The notes under the pieces were generated by a model. That model made no database searches. It worked only from the letters and a program-made list of their open reading frames with translations, and was not told the origin of the DNA. Shown piece after piece: positions 8,426 through 17,338 of a DNA stretch of 64,000 nucleotides (its first letter is position 1; each line of letters begins with the position of its first letter). The translations under genes were made by a program, and so were the position numbers. Origin of the DNA: Bacteroidetes bacterium endosymbiont of Geopemphigus sp. (GTDB taxonomy: Bacteria; Bacteroidota; Bacteroidia; Flavobacteriales; Blattabacteriaceae); NCBI RefSeq assembly GCF_002904345.1, contig NZ_PEIH01000005.1, positions 426,449-490,448 on the forward strand, read 5' to 3'.

Positions 8426-9208
8426 TCATATAAGATTTACAACACCCTGAAATACATAAGAAGCTCCTCCATGAAGCCATATTTCCTTAAAAGCTCCCTG
8501 AGTTTCCTGAAAATTAACCGAAAGCACCCCTCCAAGGCTATATACTTTTATCGCATTGGTTTTTATTCGTCCAAGACGATAAGCCGCTAAAGCCGCAGCA
8601 GTCACGCCTGTTCCGCAAGAGAGAGTCTCATCTTCCACCCCGCGCTCATAGGTTCGTATGCCTAAACTCTCATCATCGAGAAGTTTTACAAAATTAACGT
8701 TGGCGCCCTCATCAAAATAAGGCGCTCCGTAACGAATGGCGCCTCCTTCTCGAGTGACATCAATCTGATCTATGTTTTCAGTAAAAATGACATGATGAGG
8801 AGAGCCTGTATTTACAAAAATATGCTCAGGATGACTTTCAATGGTAAAAACATCTTTCATCTTAAGAGATATCTGATCTTCCTTTATTAAAGCATAGTGC
8901 TTTCCATCTACAGTGTTAAAACAAGTGTAGTTCTCAGAGACAACTCCCAATTTTTTTGAAAAAGCTACGGCACAACGAGCGCCATTTCCACACATACTAC
9001 CTTCTGTACCGTCAGCATTAAAATATTTCATAAAAAAATCTGAATTGGCATCTTTTTTGATCAAGATTAACCCGTCAGCGCCTATGCCAAAGCGTCGATG
9101 ACAAAGCTTTGAAATAAAAGAGGTTTTTTCAGGAAAAGAAATTATACGAGCGTCAATCATGACAAAGTCGTTGCCCGTGCCTTGATACTTACAAAAATCT
9201 ACTTGCAT
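8426..9208 (-). CDS. dapF: Diaminopimelate epimerase
   Basis: DapF converts LL- to meso-diaminopimelate for peptidoglycan and lysine. The 260-residue protein starts MQVDFCKYQGTGNDFVMIDA. Both catalytic cysteines are present, in MCGNGARC and LSCGTGVTAAAL. An upstream TTG at 9232 would extend the frame by eight residues, but it sits inside a likely promoter box, so the ATG at 9208 is preferred. Retention fits the DAP-type MurE at 19309-20799. Confidence 0.95.
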   Translation of the reverse strand: MQVDFCKYQGTGNDFVMIDARIISFPEKTSFISKLCHRRFGIGADGLILIKKDANSDFFMKYFNADGTEGSMCGNGARCAVAFSKKLGVVSENYTCFNTVDGKHYALIKEDQISLKMKDVFTIESHPEHIFVNTGSPHHVIFTENIDQIDVTREGGAIRYGAPYFDEGANVNFVKLLDDESLGIRTYERGVEDETLSCGTGVTAAALAAYRLGRIKTNAIKVYSLGGVLSVNFQETQGAFKEIWLHGGASYVFQGVVNLI

Positions 9209-9229
9209 TTCCGGCCATTTTGAAAAAAG

Positions 9230-9237
9230 CAAAACTA
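9230..9237 (-). promoter_or_regulatory. Candidate -7 box (TAGTTTTG) for dapF-mltG
   Basis: The minus strand reads TAGTTTTG, a perfect TAnnTTTG match, 21 bases before the dapF ATG. No clear -33 TTG is present. Confidence 0.4.
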
Positions 9238-9302
9238 ATATTTTTTAGTGGCTTTAAAATTTTTTTACATTTCGTAAATCAAAAATAAAAAAGCATTTGT
9301 TC

Positions 9303-10649
9303 ATGAAAAAATTACTATTTACCGGTCTTGCAATAGGTCTTGCCAGTTCAGGCCTTAGTTTGATGGCTTATAAAAGATATATAGAACAACAACAACCCAT
9401 TGTTAACACAAGTAACTCCGCTACTGCTCAACTGATTTCCAACCCAGCCTTTGCAGTAGGCTCGGCCGGACGCCCCGATTTCACCGGGATAGCGGCCAAG
9501 GCGGTCAACGCCGTGGTCAACGTAAAGAATTATTCCAACAGAATGGATACTCAAGAGTATGTAGATCCTTTTGAATTTTTCTTTGATTTCCCGCAAAGGC
9601 CTCGTCAGCGCGCGCAAACAAAAAACGATCAAAATACCCCGAGCGGACATGGCTCCGGGGTGATTATCTCCCCTAGTGGATACATAGCGACCAACAATCA
9701 TGTCATAGATGAAGCGGACAGGATAGAAATCACTCTTAATAACCAGAAAAGCTACAAGGCCAAGGTGGTAGGAAAAGACCCCAATAGTGATGTGGCGCTT
9801 CTTAAAATCAAAGGAGAAAACCTTCCTTATTTGAATTTCGCGGATTCTGAGAAAGTGCAAGTTGGTGAATGGGTATTGGCCATAGGAAACCCTTTCAGTC
9901 TTAACTCTACGGTAACGGCAGGTATCGTCAGTGCTAAAGGACGGAGTCTTGACATTTTAAGATCTAAATCGAGATCTCCGATAGAATCGTTTATACAAAC
10001 CGATGCGGCTATCAACCCGGGAAACAGCGGTGGCGCCCTGGTGAACACCAATGGTGATCTGATTGGAATAAACACAGCAATCGCTTCAAAATCAGGTAGT
10101 TATGTAGGTTATGGATTCGCTGTTCCTTCTAATCTGGTTAGAAAAGTAATCGAAGATATCAAGAAATTCGGGGTGGTGCAACGCGCCTATATCGGCATAA
10201 ATGCGTTAGATCTATCTAATGAAGAACAACTTATCCTTTATAATCAGGGAAATAAAACCAAGATAAAATCCCAACAAGGGGTGATGGCCTCAGAGGTGAT
10301 GGCCAATAGTGGTGCGGCGGAAGCAGGAATTAAAAAAGGCGATATTATTAAACGAATAGATGGAAGTCCCATCCGCAATTATGCAGACCTTGCCGCTATT
10401 ATTGGAAGCAAAAGACCTGGTGATAAGATTAAAGTAAACGCCCTAAGAGATGGACGAGACATAAATTTCATCGTAACGCTCAAAGATCAGCAAGGCAGCA
10501 CAAAAGTTCGCACACGCGAAGAAATAGAATCTTCTGAGTTACTAGGCGCGAAATTTGTTCCTCTGGAAAATGCAGTAAAACCGAAACTCGGTATCAGTTA
10601 TGGTGTCCCGGTAAGTGAACTCAGCAGTTATAAATCGGATTCAGTATAA
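9303..10649 (+). CDS. HtrA/DegQ-type periplasmic serine protease with truncated second PDZ domain
   Basis: This S1C-family protease/chaperone degrades misfolded envelope proteins. The 448-residue protein starts at the ATG at 9303 (a TTG at 9297 is also in frame) with a signal anchor KKLLFTGLAIGLASSGLSL. The catalytic triad is His133 (ATNNHVID), Asp163 (NSDVALLK) and Ser242 (NPGNSGGAL). PDZ1 follows (AYIGINALDLS to about residue 400). The second PDZ begins LGAKFVPLENA and stops after about 35 residues at YKSDSV, where family members continue with a full PDZ domain. Proteolysis should be intact, while substrate binding or oligomer control by PDZ2 may be altered. Confidence 0.92.
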   Translation: MKKLLFTGLAIGLASSGLSLMAYKRYIEQQQPIVNTSNSATAQLISNPAFAVGSAGRPDFTGIAAKAVNAVVNVKNYSNRMDTQEYVDPFEFFFDFPQRPRQRAQTKNDQNTPSGHGSGVIISPSGYIATNNHVIDEADRIEITLNNQKSYKAKVVGKDPNSDVALLKIKGENLPYLNFADSEKVQVGEWVLAIGNPFSLNSTVTAGIVSAKGRSLDILRSKSRSPIESFIQTDAAINPGNSGGALVNTNGDLIGINTAIASKSGSYVGYGFAVPSNLVRKVIEDIKKFGVVQRAYIGINALDLSNEEQLILYNQGNKTKIKSQQGVMASEVMANSGAAEAGIKKGDIIKRIDGSPIRNYADLAAIIGSKRPGDKIKVNALRDGRDINFIVTLKDQQGSTKVRTREEIESSELLGAKFVPLENAVKPKLGISYGVPVSELSSYKSDSV

Positions 10650-10765
10650 CCAATACTATATAAAAGAATTTGAAATGAATTAATCAAAATTAATTTTTTA
10701 TAAAGAAAGTTCGAATCTTACCGCCTTTTTTATAAAAATTAAAGAGATTTTAAATAAGTATATTA

Positions 10766-11635
10766 TTATTCTATACCCAAAAGTTTGTGAGTGTGAATAA
10801 TGGCTCTTTTATTTTTGTACTCCATCCACTTCCGACCACCGTGCTTACGCATAAGATTGTCTATATGTCGCATGATAAAAATATTGTACATCCCTTGTCC
10901 CAGATGAGCGATCGAGTGTGGAAGAGCTCTTAAGCTCATGGAAAATCCCGGGGTCATGTATTTCATATGATGCCACCAGCCCTCGGGTATATAAAGAGTT
11001 TCTCCATGAGAGATCTCCGCGATATGGCCATGTGTATATCTTAGAGCAGGCCATTTTTTGAAATCTATATTCTCAAAATCAATATCCTCACGACATATTA
11101 CGGAATAAGGCACCTTGTACATGTATTTACTATCTGAGGGCGGAAATAAAATACATTGTTTTTTACCGTGAAAGTGAAAGTGAAGGATATTAGCTAAATC
11201 TATATCATAATGCATAAAAACAGCAGATCCCTCACCGCCGAAAAATAACATAGGCAATTCTTTCATCAGACGAATGCCTATTTGTGGAAATTGAAAATCG
11301 TTTTTTAGATCCGGAACGTGCCGCATAAGACTGTAGAGAAAAATTCTCAAATCGGTAGGTCCCTTTTGAAGAAGGTCAATATATTCAGTCATTTTCATCC
11401 GGGCTACCGGTTCATTAACTTTTCTTAAATAATTTATAGGCGAGGCATCATAAAGGGGAACGATTTTATCACCCGCTATGTCTTTGATATAAGAAAGGCT
11501 CCATTTTTTATAAGCAAGCCAATTTTCTGTGAGATTCTCTATAACTACAGGCATCTGAGGTTTATAATAAAATTCCAAGAAATTTCTCCTATTAATGGAC
11601 TTCACACGCGCTATCGGTCGAAAAAACTCATTCAT
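10766..11635 (-). CDS. Cupin_8/JmjC-like Fe(II)/2-oxoglutarate-dependent oxygenase
   Basis: The 289-residue protein carries the JmjC/cupin_8 fold signature. It has an iron-binding HxD at His142-Asp144 (FMHYDIDLANIL), a downstream lysine in FHGKKQCILFPPSD, and the distal histidine in YIPEGWWHHM (His222 or His223). The N-terminal part PVVIENLTENWLAYKKWS is typical of the family. Such enzymes hydroxylate protein or small-molecule substrates, but the target cannot be deduced here. The C-terminal 50 residues are basic. It stands alone between htrA and the LptF/G gene. Confidence 0.85.
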   Translation of the reverse strand: MNEFFRPIARVKSINRRNFLEFYYKPQMPVVIENLTENWLAYKKWSLSYIKDIAGDKIVPLYDASPINYLRKVNEPVARMKMTEYIDLLQKGPTDLRIFLYSLMRHVPDLKNDFQFPQIGIRLMKELPMLFFGGEGSAVFMHYDIDLANILHFHFHGKKQCILFPPSDSKYMYKVPYSVICREDIDFENIDFKKWPALRYTHGHIAEISHGETLYIPEGWWHHMKYMTPGFSMSLRALPHSIAHLGQGMYNIFIMRHIDNLMRKHGGRKWMEYKNKRAIIHTHKLLGIE

Positions 11636-11686
11636 GACGGTTAAAATCTTTTTTGTAAAGGATTAAATATAAAAATTAATGGGAAT

Positions 11687-12778
11687 TTAATACCGGCTAC
11701 GCCTAAGATAAAAAAAACACGACAATATCCCGAATATAATATTCGGCAGCCAAACTGCTAAAAATGAGGACATATAAACTTTGGTGGAAAAGTTTTTAGA
11801 CACCTCCATGAAAAAGATGTAAACAAAAGCCAAAACTATGCCTAAAGCTAAATTAGCTCCGATACCGCCACGACGCTTTTCCGACGAAAGAGAAAAGGCC
11901 AAAAGAGTTAAAATAAAAGTGGAAAAAGGTAAACTGGTGCGCTGATAGTATTCATTAAGAAGAAGATTAATACCAAGAATGCCTTTTTTTCTTTCACTTT
12001 CAATGAATTTACCCAATTGCAAAGTATCCATAGTTTCAGCTGCATATTCCTCAGGAAGAAGTTCCTGAGGTGTTAAAGGAATTTTTACCTTAAGTTCTTC
12101 GCCCGTTTTAAAAATATCCTTGGACTTTTCTATATAATGCTCTTTGTAGTTATATACATGGTACATTTTTTCTAACTTATCCCATCGGATTTGCTCAGCT
12201 GAAATAATATAAAAAAGTTTCTTTCCATTAAATTTTTGGTAAACAAATCCCGTACCCCTCTGCTGACTTTTCGAAAAATTATCAATAAACACATATTCCC
12301 CATCACCTAAATAAGCATTTACCTTTCGATCACGCTCATAATTAAACTTATGTTCCACGCTAATAAGATAGCGGTATTGAAAATCATTTTTTACGACATT
12401 CGTAACAGGCAATATAAAATGATTCAACAAAAAAGAAACTGAGAAAATAAGAAAAGCAGCCATGAGGTAAGGACGCACAAGTCTGCGAAGACTGATGCCA
12501 CCGGCTGCAATAGCTACAATTTCAGTGTTATTAGCCAATCTGGAAGTAAAAAATATAATCGATATAAATACCCCTATCGGCATAAAAGTGTTTCCCAACC
12601 ATAAAGCCCATACCGGATAATAATAAATCAACGCCTCTTTGACCGATCCATGATGCGCCTCCAAGCGATGCAGGCGTTGGGAAAGATCGATGACAATGGA
12701 AATGGAAAGCAAAAGTAAAGTGGCAAAGAGAAAAGTCCCCAAAAAATTCCGAATGATATAACGATCCAAAATTTTCAT
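11687..12778 (-). CDS. LptF/LptG-family lipopolysaccharide export permease (YjgP/YjgQ)
   Basis: It is one of the two membrane subunits that, with LptB, extract LPS from the inner membrane. The 363-residue protein starts MKILDRYIIRNFLGTFLFAT. It has three N-terminal and three C-terminal membrane segments around a periplasmic beta-jellyroll region, the YjgP/YjgQ layout. The ATG at 12778 shares bases with the tgt stop (ATGA). Because the upstream tgt is dead, this gene must be expressed through a decayed leader or from an internal promoter. Whether it is LptF or LptG cannot be settled by eye. Confidence 0.9.
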   Translation of the reverse strand: MKILDRYIIRNFLGTFLFATLLLLSISIVIDLSQRLHRLEAHHGSVKEALIYYYPVWALWLGNTFMPIGVFISIIFFTSRLANNTEIVAIAAGGISLRRLVRPYLMAAFLIFSVSFLLNHFILPVTNVVKNDFQYRYLISVEHKFNYERDRKVNAYLGDGEYVFIDNFSKSQQRGTGFVYQKFNGKKLFYIISAEQIRWDKLEKMYHVYNYKEHYIEKSKDIFKTGEELKVKIPLTPQELLPEEYAAETMDTLQLGKFIESERKKGILGINLLLNEYYQRTSLPFSTFILTLLAFSLSSEKRRGGIGANLALGIVLAFVYIFFMEVSKNFSTKVYMSSFLAVWLPNIIFGILSCFFYLRRSRY

Positions 12779-13911
12779 AAACGCCTTGATAATTCTGCAA
12801 TTACTGAACGCTTCCACTCGGAAAAATCTCCCAGAAGAATATGCTTGCGCGATGTAAAGACCAGATCGAGATAAAAAGCCAGATTATGCGCCGAGGTGAT
12901 TTGCTTTCCCAGATATTCCCGGGAAACAAAGAAATATTGCACATAAGCAAGGCTATAATAAGTATCTACAAAGATAGTTCCTTGGGAATCCAAAGGAGAA
13001 AAATCTTCTGCCCATTTCTTATTGCGGATATTGAGAATACTTTACCCAGGTAAAGACCATGCCGTTGCACGCGTTTCTTGTCGGCATGACACAATCAAAC
13101 ATATCTACGACTAAAAGAAATACCTTCCAGAATATTAGCAGGTATGCCCACGCCCATCAGATAACGAGGTTTATTCAGCCGAAATATATCTGTGACTAGA
13201 TCAGTTATTATCATACATTTGCTTCTACCAGCTCATCGATATTCAACCTGCCTATATGACGTTTCCGTCAGTGCTAAAATCAGTGATCATTTTAGCGGAT
13301 TTTTTTCGTAAATCATGATAAACGCCTCCATGCACAATAGAAAACAAAGACTGACGATAGGCGTGTTTCTCCGAATGTTCCTTAAGATAATATCCGCAAT
13401 ATGTGATCCAGCAATGGGTACGCACCATAGAAATCTTTTACATAGCTGTATTCTGAAAGGACAGACGCGCATTCATCAAAAGCCATAATGATATCAGGGT
13501 CTATAGAGGATTGAATCTCCATAAGGCGCTCAGGAGAAAAGAAATGATAAACGCCATCGATGTGAGATTTGAAAGAAATGCCCTCTTCAATGATTTTTCT
13601 AAGCCCAGCTAACAAATATACCTGAAAACCTCCGATGTCAGTTAGAATCGGAAGATCCCAGTTCACAAACTAATGAAGTTCTATGGCCTTTTCCAAAATA
13701 GAGGTTCTGGGTCTTAAGAAGAGATGATAAATATTCTCTAAAATGATCTGAGCTTTGATGCCATTTTTCAATGTTCTCTGATGAACGGTTTTCACACTCG
13801 CCATGTGCCTACAGGAATAAAAATATGTGTATGAACAGATCCATGATTGGTTTTCACAATTCTCGCCCGGGCCTTTGAGCGGGAATCTTGCCGCAAGAGT
13901 TTAAATTTCAT
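12775..13911 (-). pseudogene. tgt: Queuine tRNA-ribosyltransferase, multiple frameshifts
   Basis: The start MKFKLLRQDSRSKARA is visible from 13911. An open stretch at 13382-13666 reads [14 protein letters not shown], then [20 protein letters not shown] and DIIMAFDEC. The tail at 12775-12993 reads YFFVSREYLGKQITSAHNLA and ends GDFSEWKR. These are TGT landmarks in order; TGT puts the queuine precursor at G34 of His, Asn, Asp and Tyr tRNAs. At least four frame changes or stops separate the pieces, and the zinc-binding cysteine region is destroyed. The gene ends in an ATGA overlap with the intact LptF/G gene, so they formed one operon. Confidence 0.9.
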
Positions 13912-14397
13912 AATTCTCAAAATCAAGCAAACTCTTATTCTACAGTGAATTTTCTTTTTCTTACATGGAGTTTTAAAATATATTTAACTATAACCTATAG
14001 TTCAATTAAAAAAAACTATCGTTTAGTTATATTTTTTAAATATAATACCAGGATTTAAAATCCTTCAACAAATTCGCGCAGTTTATCGCATTTATAAATA
14101 CTCTGTAGTAATTTATGCAGCTGCCTCAGGCTAATTTTACGGTAATCATAAATGAGGCTTTGCCATTGAGCAATTGAAATACCTCGAAGGGTTTAATGAG
14201 GCTGTAGTACATAAAATAAGGCAAGCGTAGGAAGTATAACTACTTTTATGAAAATCAAAAGATTTAAAAATCATTTTTTAGAGCTTATTTCGGTAAATCT
14301 TAACGCTGTCTTAAAATAACTTAAAGCTGATGTAAAAATCAGGAATCATCCATAATGGCGCATCTCTATTTTAGTAGATCCTAAATTTTTATGTATT

Positions 14398-14502
14398 ATG
14401 AAAAGGCATTCGCTCTTTTTCTTGCTTTTCCTGTTTTTTCAAAGTTTCCAGAACGAACAACCCGTTAAAAATCCAGAGACATCAAATAATACGAGACATT
14501 GA
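14398..14502 (+). pseudogene. Signal-peptide fragment of an unknown secreted protein
   Basis: The frame MKRHSLFFLLFLFFQSFQNE stops after 34 codons at TGA. The charged start, long Phe/Leu core and polar exit look like a Sec signal peptide. Further pieces of what may be the same gene lie downstream. The function is unknown. Confidence 0.35.
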
Positions 14503-15078
14503 ATAATAAAAAATTAAAGAAAAAATTAAACATGGCAAACTAAAATGCTCCTTAGATATAAATTTATTAGATAGAACAGATAAAGTTCTCTCGAAAATAT
14601 GCTCGCAAGCAAATCCTGATATTTATATAACTGATATTTATCATAAATTTGTTATGATTTGATTTTTAAAGCCAACTCATTTGTGAACGAAGGTCTCTAG
14701 AGTATCTTTTTAAAGCGGTATGAAGATGGCTATGTCTACACCCTTTTATGAATAAGGGTAACTTATTCTGACTCAGTCCATGCTCTTGTTGATCAAAAAT
14801 GGGAAAGTAATAGAATAAATCAGGAAGGTGAGGTGCTTTTAAAAAAAGTCTTTCAAACGCAAATGACAATGCTTACAATAGTGGTTGATCACATAATTTT
14901 TATGTATGAGAAGTTAAATGAGGCTCATTTACGAATTCTCCTATGGGGCAGTAATTATAAGTTATAAAGCGCAAGTTTTTTTAGATGCCTCAAAGCATAG
15001 AGGAGCCCCAGAGAAGCTGAAGACCTGTCTACGAAAACGACGCAAAAGCAGGATTTTATTTTTCACTCAAACATCTGG

Positions 15079-15318
15079 AATAGAAATAATAATATAGGCA
15101 AATTCAACGGCGCAGATCAAAGTGAAGAATTGAGATTCTATCTTGAAAAAACTTTTAGAACGGCATGCCTTGGAAATTCATGGAGATATTACAATAATGC
15201 ATATCCCATAATATCATTAAGTAACGAAAGCTTTGTATTTTATATACCTGCATTCCTAGGCAGTATTTTTGGAGAGTACACGGAATATTTTTTAAAAACC
15301 TGTTGGCAGAAAACATAA
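15079..15318 (+). pseudogene. C-terminal fragment of an unknown protein
   Basis: An open frame reads IWNRNNNIGKFNGADQSEEL and later GNSWRYYNNAYPIISLSNE, ending FLKTCWQKT at TAA. It is rich in aromatic residues and Asn, like many secreted Bacteroidota proteins. There is no clear start. I recognise no family. Confidence 0.3.
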
Positions 15319-15619
15319 ATAACAAAATATCAGATGATCCTGTGTGGCACAGCCGTAATAAAAACATTTTTTACCCGCCATGAGAAATGATGAACTTCCT
15401 GATTATATTTTTATGCCGGTATGGTCAAATAAACATCATTTGAACATCATTGTTTGTAAAAATTTATTTATAAATAGCATAAAATACCGAAACTATAAAA
15501 TAAATTATAGTTATTAATCTGTTAATATTAAATATTAAACAATTGAAATATGAATTTCTCATAAAGAAATGAATAATAGAGCGATTTTGATAAAGTGGTA
15601 TAAAGTGGTATAAAAAATC

Positions 15620-15627
15620 TATTTTTG
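15620..15627 (+). promoter_or_regulatory. Candidate -7 box (TATTTTTG) for the dcw cluster
   Basis: TATTTTTG fits TAnnTTTG and lies 20 bases before the mraZ ATG. A short direct repeat, ATAAAGTGGT twice in a row at 15590-15611, lies just upstream. It might be an operator; MraZ itself is known to bind direct repeats near its promoter, but those have a different sequence (GTGG[A/T]G). The GTGG core is shared. Suggestive only. Confidence 0.4.
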
Positions 15628-15647
15628 AAAAAACCTTAATCAAAAAG

Positions 15648-16115
15648 ATGTTGCTTATCGGAACATACTGCTGTAAAATAGACGTAAAAGGTCGTCTGAT
15701 GTTACCTGTATCATTAAGAAAACAACTCAAATCTATATGGGGCGATGGTTTTATCATAAAGAGATCGGTATTTCAAAAATGCCTTGAGCTCTATCCTAAA
15801 TCTGAATGGAACGCGGTGATGAAAAAAGTAAACGCTTTAAATCGCTTTGTGAAAAAGAATAACGATTTTATACGCCGACTCTCGGCAGGTTTAAAAGAAG
15901 TGGAAGCTGACGGACAGGGACGTGTGCAAATCAGCAAAGACTTAATCGGATTCGGGTCACTTGAAAAAGAAGTAACACTCTCGTTTTCAGTAAATATGAT
16001 TGAGATTTGGAATACCAATGATTATGAGAGAGTTATCGAAAAAACTGAGGAAGATTTCGCCGAGCTCGCCGAAGAAGTAATGGGAAATAAAGAAAATGAT
16101 GCTTACCTATCATAA
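15648..16115 (+). CDS. mraZ: Transcriptional regulator MraZ
   Basis: MraZ is the DNA-binding regulator that opens the division and cell-wall cluster. The 155-residue protein has two SpoVT/AbrB-like MraZ repeats: the first in GTYCCKIDVKGRLMLPVSL and the second in EVEADGQGRVQISKDLIGF. Length matches Bacteroidota homologues. The gene overlaps rsmH by 20 bases. The candidate promoter box and GTGG direct repeat just upstream may be its own target. Confidence 0.95.
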   Translation: MLLIGTYCCKIDVKGRLMLPVSLRKQLKSIWGDGFIIKRSVFQKCLELYPKSEWNAVMKKVNALNRFVKKNNDFIRRLSAGLKEVEADGQGRVQISKDLIGFGSLEKEVTLSFSVNMIEIWNTNDYERVIEKTEEDFAELAEEVMGNKENDAYLS

Positions 16116-17004
16116 ACCTGTCTTACTAAAGAAGACGCTTGAAGGGCTCATCAGCGATCCAGAAGGGATATACATAGACTCAACTTTCGGAGGAGGCGGA
16201 CATAGTACGGGTTTATTAAAGAAAATTAGTAAAAAAGGAAGTGTTTTGGGTTTCGATCAGGATCAAGAAGCTTTTGAAAATAACACGCTGAAAGATGTGC
16301 GCCTTGAGATTTTTCATCAAAATTTCCGACATATCGAAAATATTTTACATCTGAAAGGTATCCAGGAAGTTTCTGGCATTTTAGCTGATTTGGGGGTTTC
16401 TTCACATCAATTAGACACCCCTGAGCGCGGATTCTCGATTCGATTTGACCGTTGCTTAGATATGCGTATGAATCAACGCGCTAAGCAATCAGCCAAAGAA
16501 ATCGTCAATACTTATTCGGAAGAAGCGCTCGCGAGGATTTTCTTCGAATATGGGGATCTGAGGAATTCCAGAAAACTCGCTGCAAAAATCCTTGCCAGAC
16601 GTCAGGAAAAAGAAATAGAAACCACCTTTGATCTGATAAGCATCTTTGAAAGAGATATTCATCCGAAAGAAAAGCAAAAGTTTTTAGCAAAAGTATTTCA
16701 AGCGCTGCGAATAGAGGTCAACGGTGAATTAATTGCCTTAAAGCAATTGCTAGAGAGCGCACTGAAAATTCTTAAAAAAGGAGGACGTATTGCCGTAATA
16801 TCTTATCACTCTCTTGAAGATCGACTAGTAAAACAGTTCCTTAAAAACGGACGATTTGATAAAGATCCTGAGAAGGATTTCTACGGAAATAAACACCTTC
16901 CCTTTAAAATGCTTTCAAGAAAACCCATAATTCCTGACGGGCAGGAGATCCTGGAAAATCCACGCGCCAAAAGCGCCCGATTGAGAATTGCAGAAAAGAT
17001 CTAG
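16096..17004 (+). CDS. rsmH: 16S rRNA (cytosine(1402)-N(4))-methyltransferase RsmH
   Basis: RsmH methylates N4 of C1402 in 16S rRNA. The 302-residue protein starts MMLTYHKPVLLKKTLEGL and shows the SAM-binding loop DSTFGGGGHSTGLL, the motif ILADLGVSSHQLD, and the conserved end NPRAKSARLRIAEK. The start could be 16096 or the next ATG at 16099. It overlaps mraZ, and ftsL follows 8 bases downstream. Confidence 0.97.
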   Translation: MMLTYHKPVLLKKTLEGLISDPEGIYIDSTFGGGGHSTGLLKKISKKGSVLGFDQDQEAFENNTLKDVRLEIFHQNFRHIENILHLKGIQEVSGILADLGVSSHQLDTPERGFSIRFDRCLDMRMNQRAKQSAKEIVNTYSEEALARIFFEYGDLRNSRKLAAKILARRQEKEIETTFDLISIFERDIHPKEKQKFLAKVFQALRIEVNGELIALKQLLESALKILKKGGRIAVISYHSLEDRLVKQFLKNGRFDKDPEKDFYGNKHLPFKMLSRKPIIPDGQEILENPRAKSARLRIAEKI

Positions 17005-17012
17005 AGAAAAAA

Positions 17013-17333
17013 ATGAAAAAGAAAAGAGATATTTCCATACAAGGGATTTTGAAAGGAAAATTTCTTGTCAAAGAAGACGCCGCACATCACTGGAAGTTCA
17101 TTGTATTTCTAATGCTGCTCGCGCTCATCAGTATCACGAGCTCTCATATGGTGGATAACAAAATCCAGAAGATAAGCCTATCACACGAGGAAATTCGTGA
17201 GCTTAAATCTGAGTACGCAAGTCTACATAAAGATTTTATGCAGATGCAATTGGAATCGAGAGTAAAAAAAATAGTAGCTTCTAAAGGTCTGAGACCTTTA
17301 GAAGAACCTCCTTATGAGCTTAAGATGAAATAA
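17013..17333 (+). CDS. ftsL: Cell division protein FtsL (Bacteroidota FtsL-like)
   Basis: FtsL is a bitopic divisome protein that forms a complex with FtsQ and FtsB. The 106-residue protein has a basic cytoplasmic tail, one membrane segment (FIVFLMLLALISITSSH, about residues 28-45) and a periplasmic coiled coil (KIQKISLSHEEIRELKSEYA). The call rests on topology, size and position between rsmH and ftsI. It is followed 5 bases later by ftsI. Confidence 0.88.
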   Translation: MKKKRDISIQGILKGKFLVKEDAAHHWKFIVFLMLLALISITSSHMVDNKIQKISLSHEEIRELKSEYASLHKDFMQMQLESRVKKIVASKGLRPLEEPPYELKMK

Positions 17334-17338
17334 AAACT

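Larger units (their letters stand above)
13912..15600 (+). other. Long gene-poor stretch with fragments of a secreted protein
   Basis: No intact gene is found. Scattered plus-strand pieces suggest one decayed secreted protein: a signal-peptide start at 14398, a piece near 14525-14661 (CSLDINLLDRTDKVLSKICS) and a C-terminal piece near 15079-15318. A minus-strand frame at 14666-14869 matches nothing I know. The remainder is AT-rich, with runs such as TTTAAATATAATACC and no clear repeat. Confidence 0.45.

Noticed and set aside
9348-9860. 170-codon minus-strand frame opposite htrA
   Set aside because: It lies fully inside the protease gene, has no recognisable motifs and is a shadow frame.
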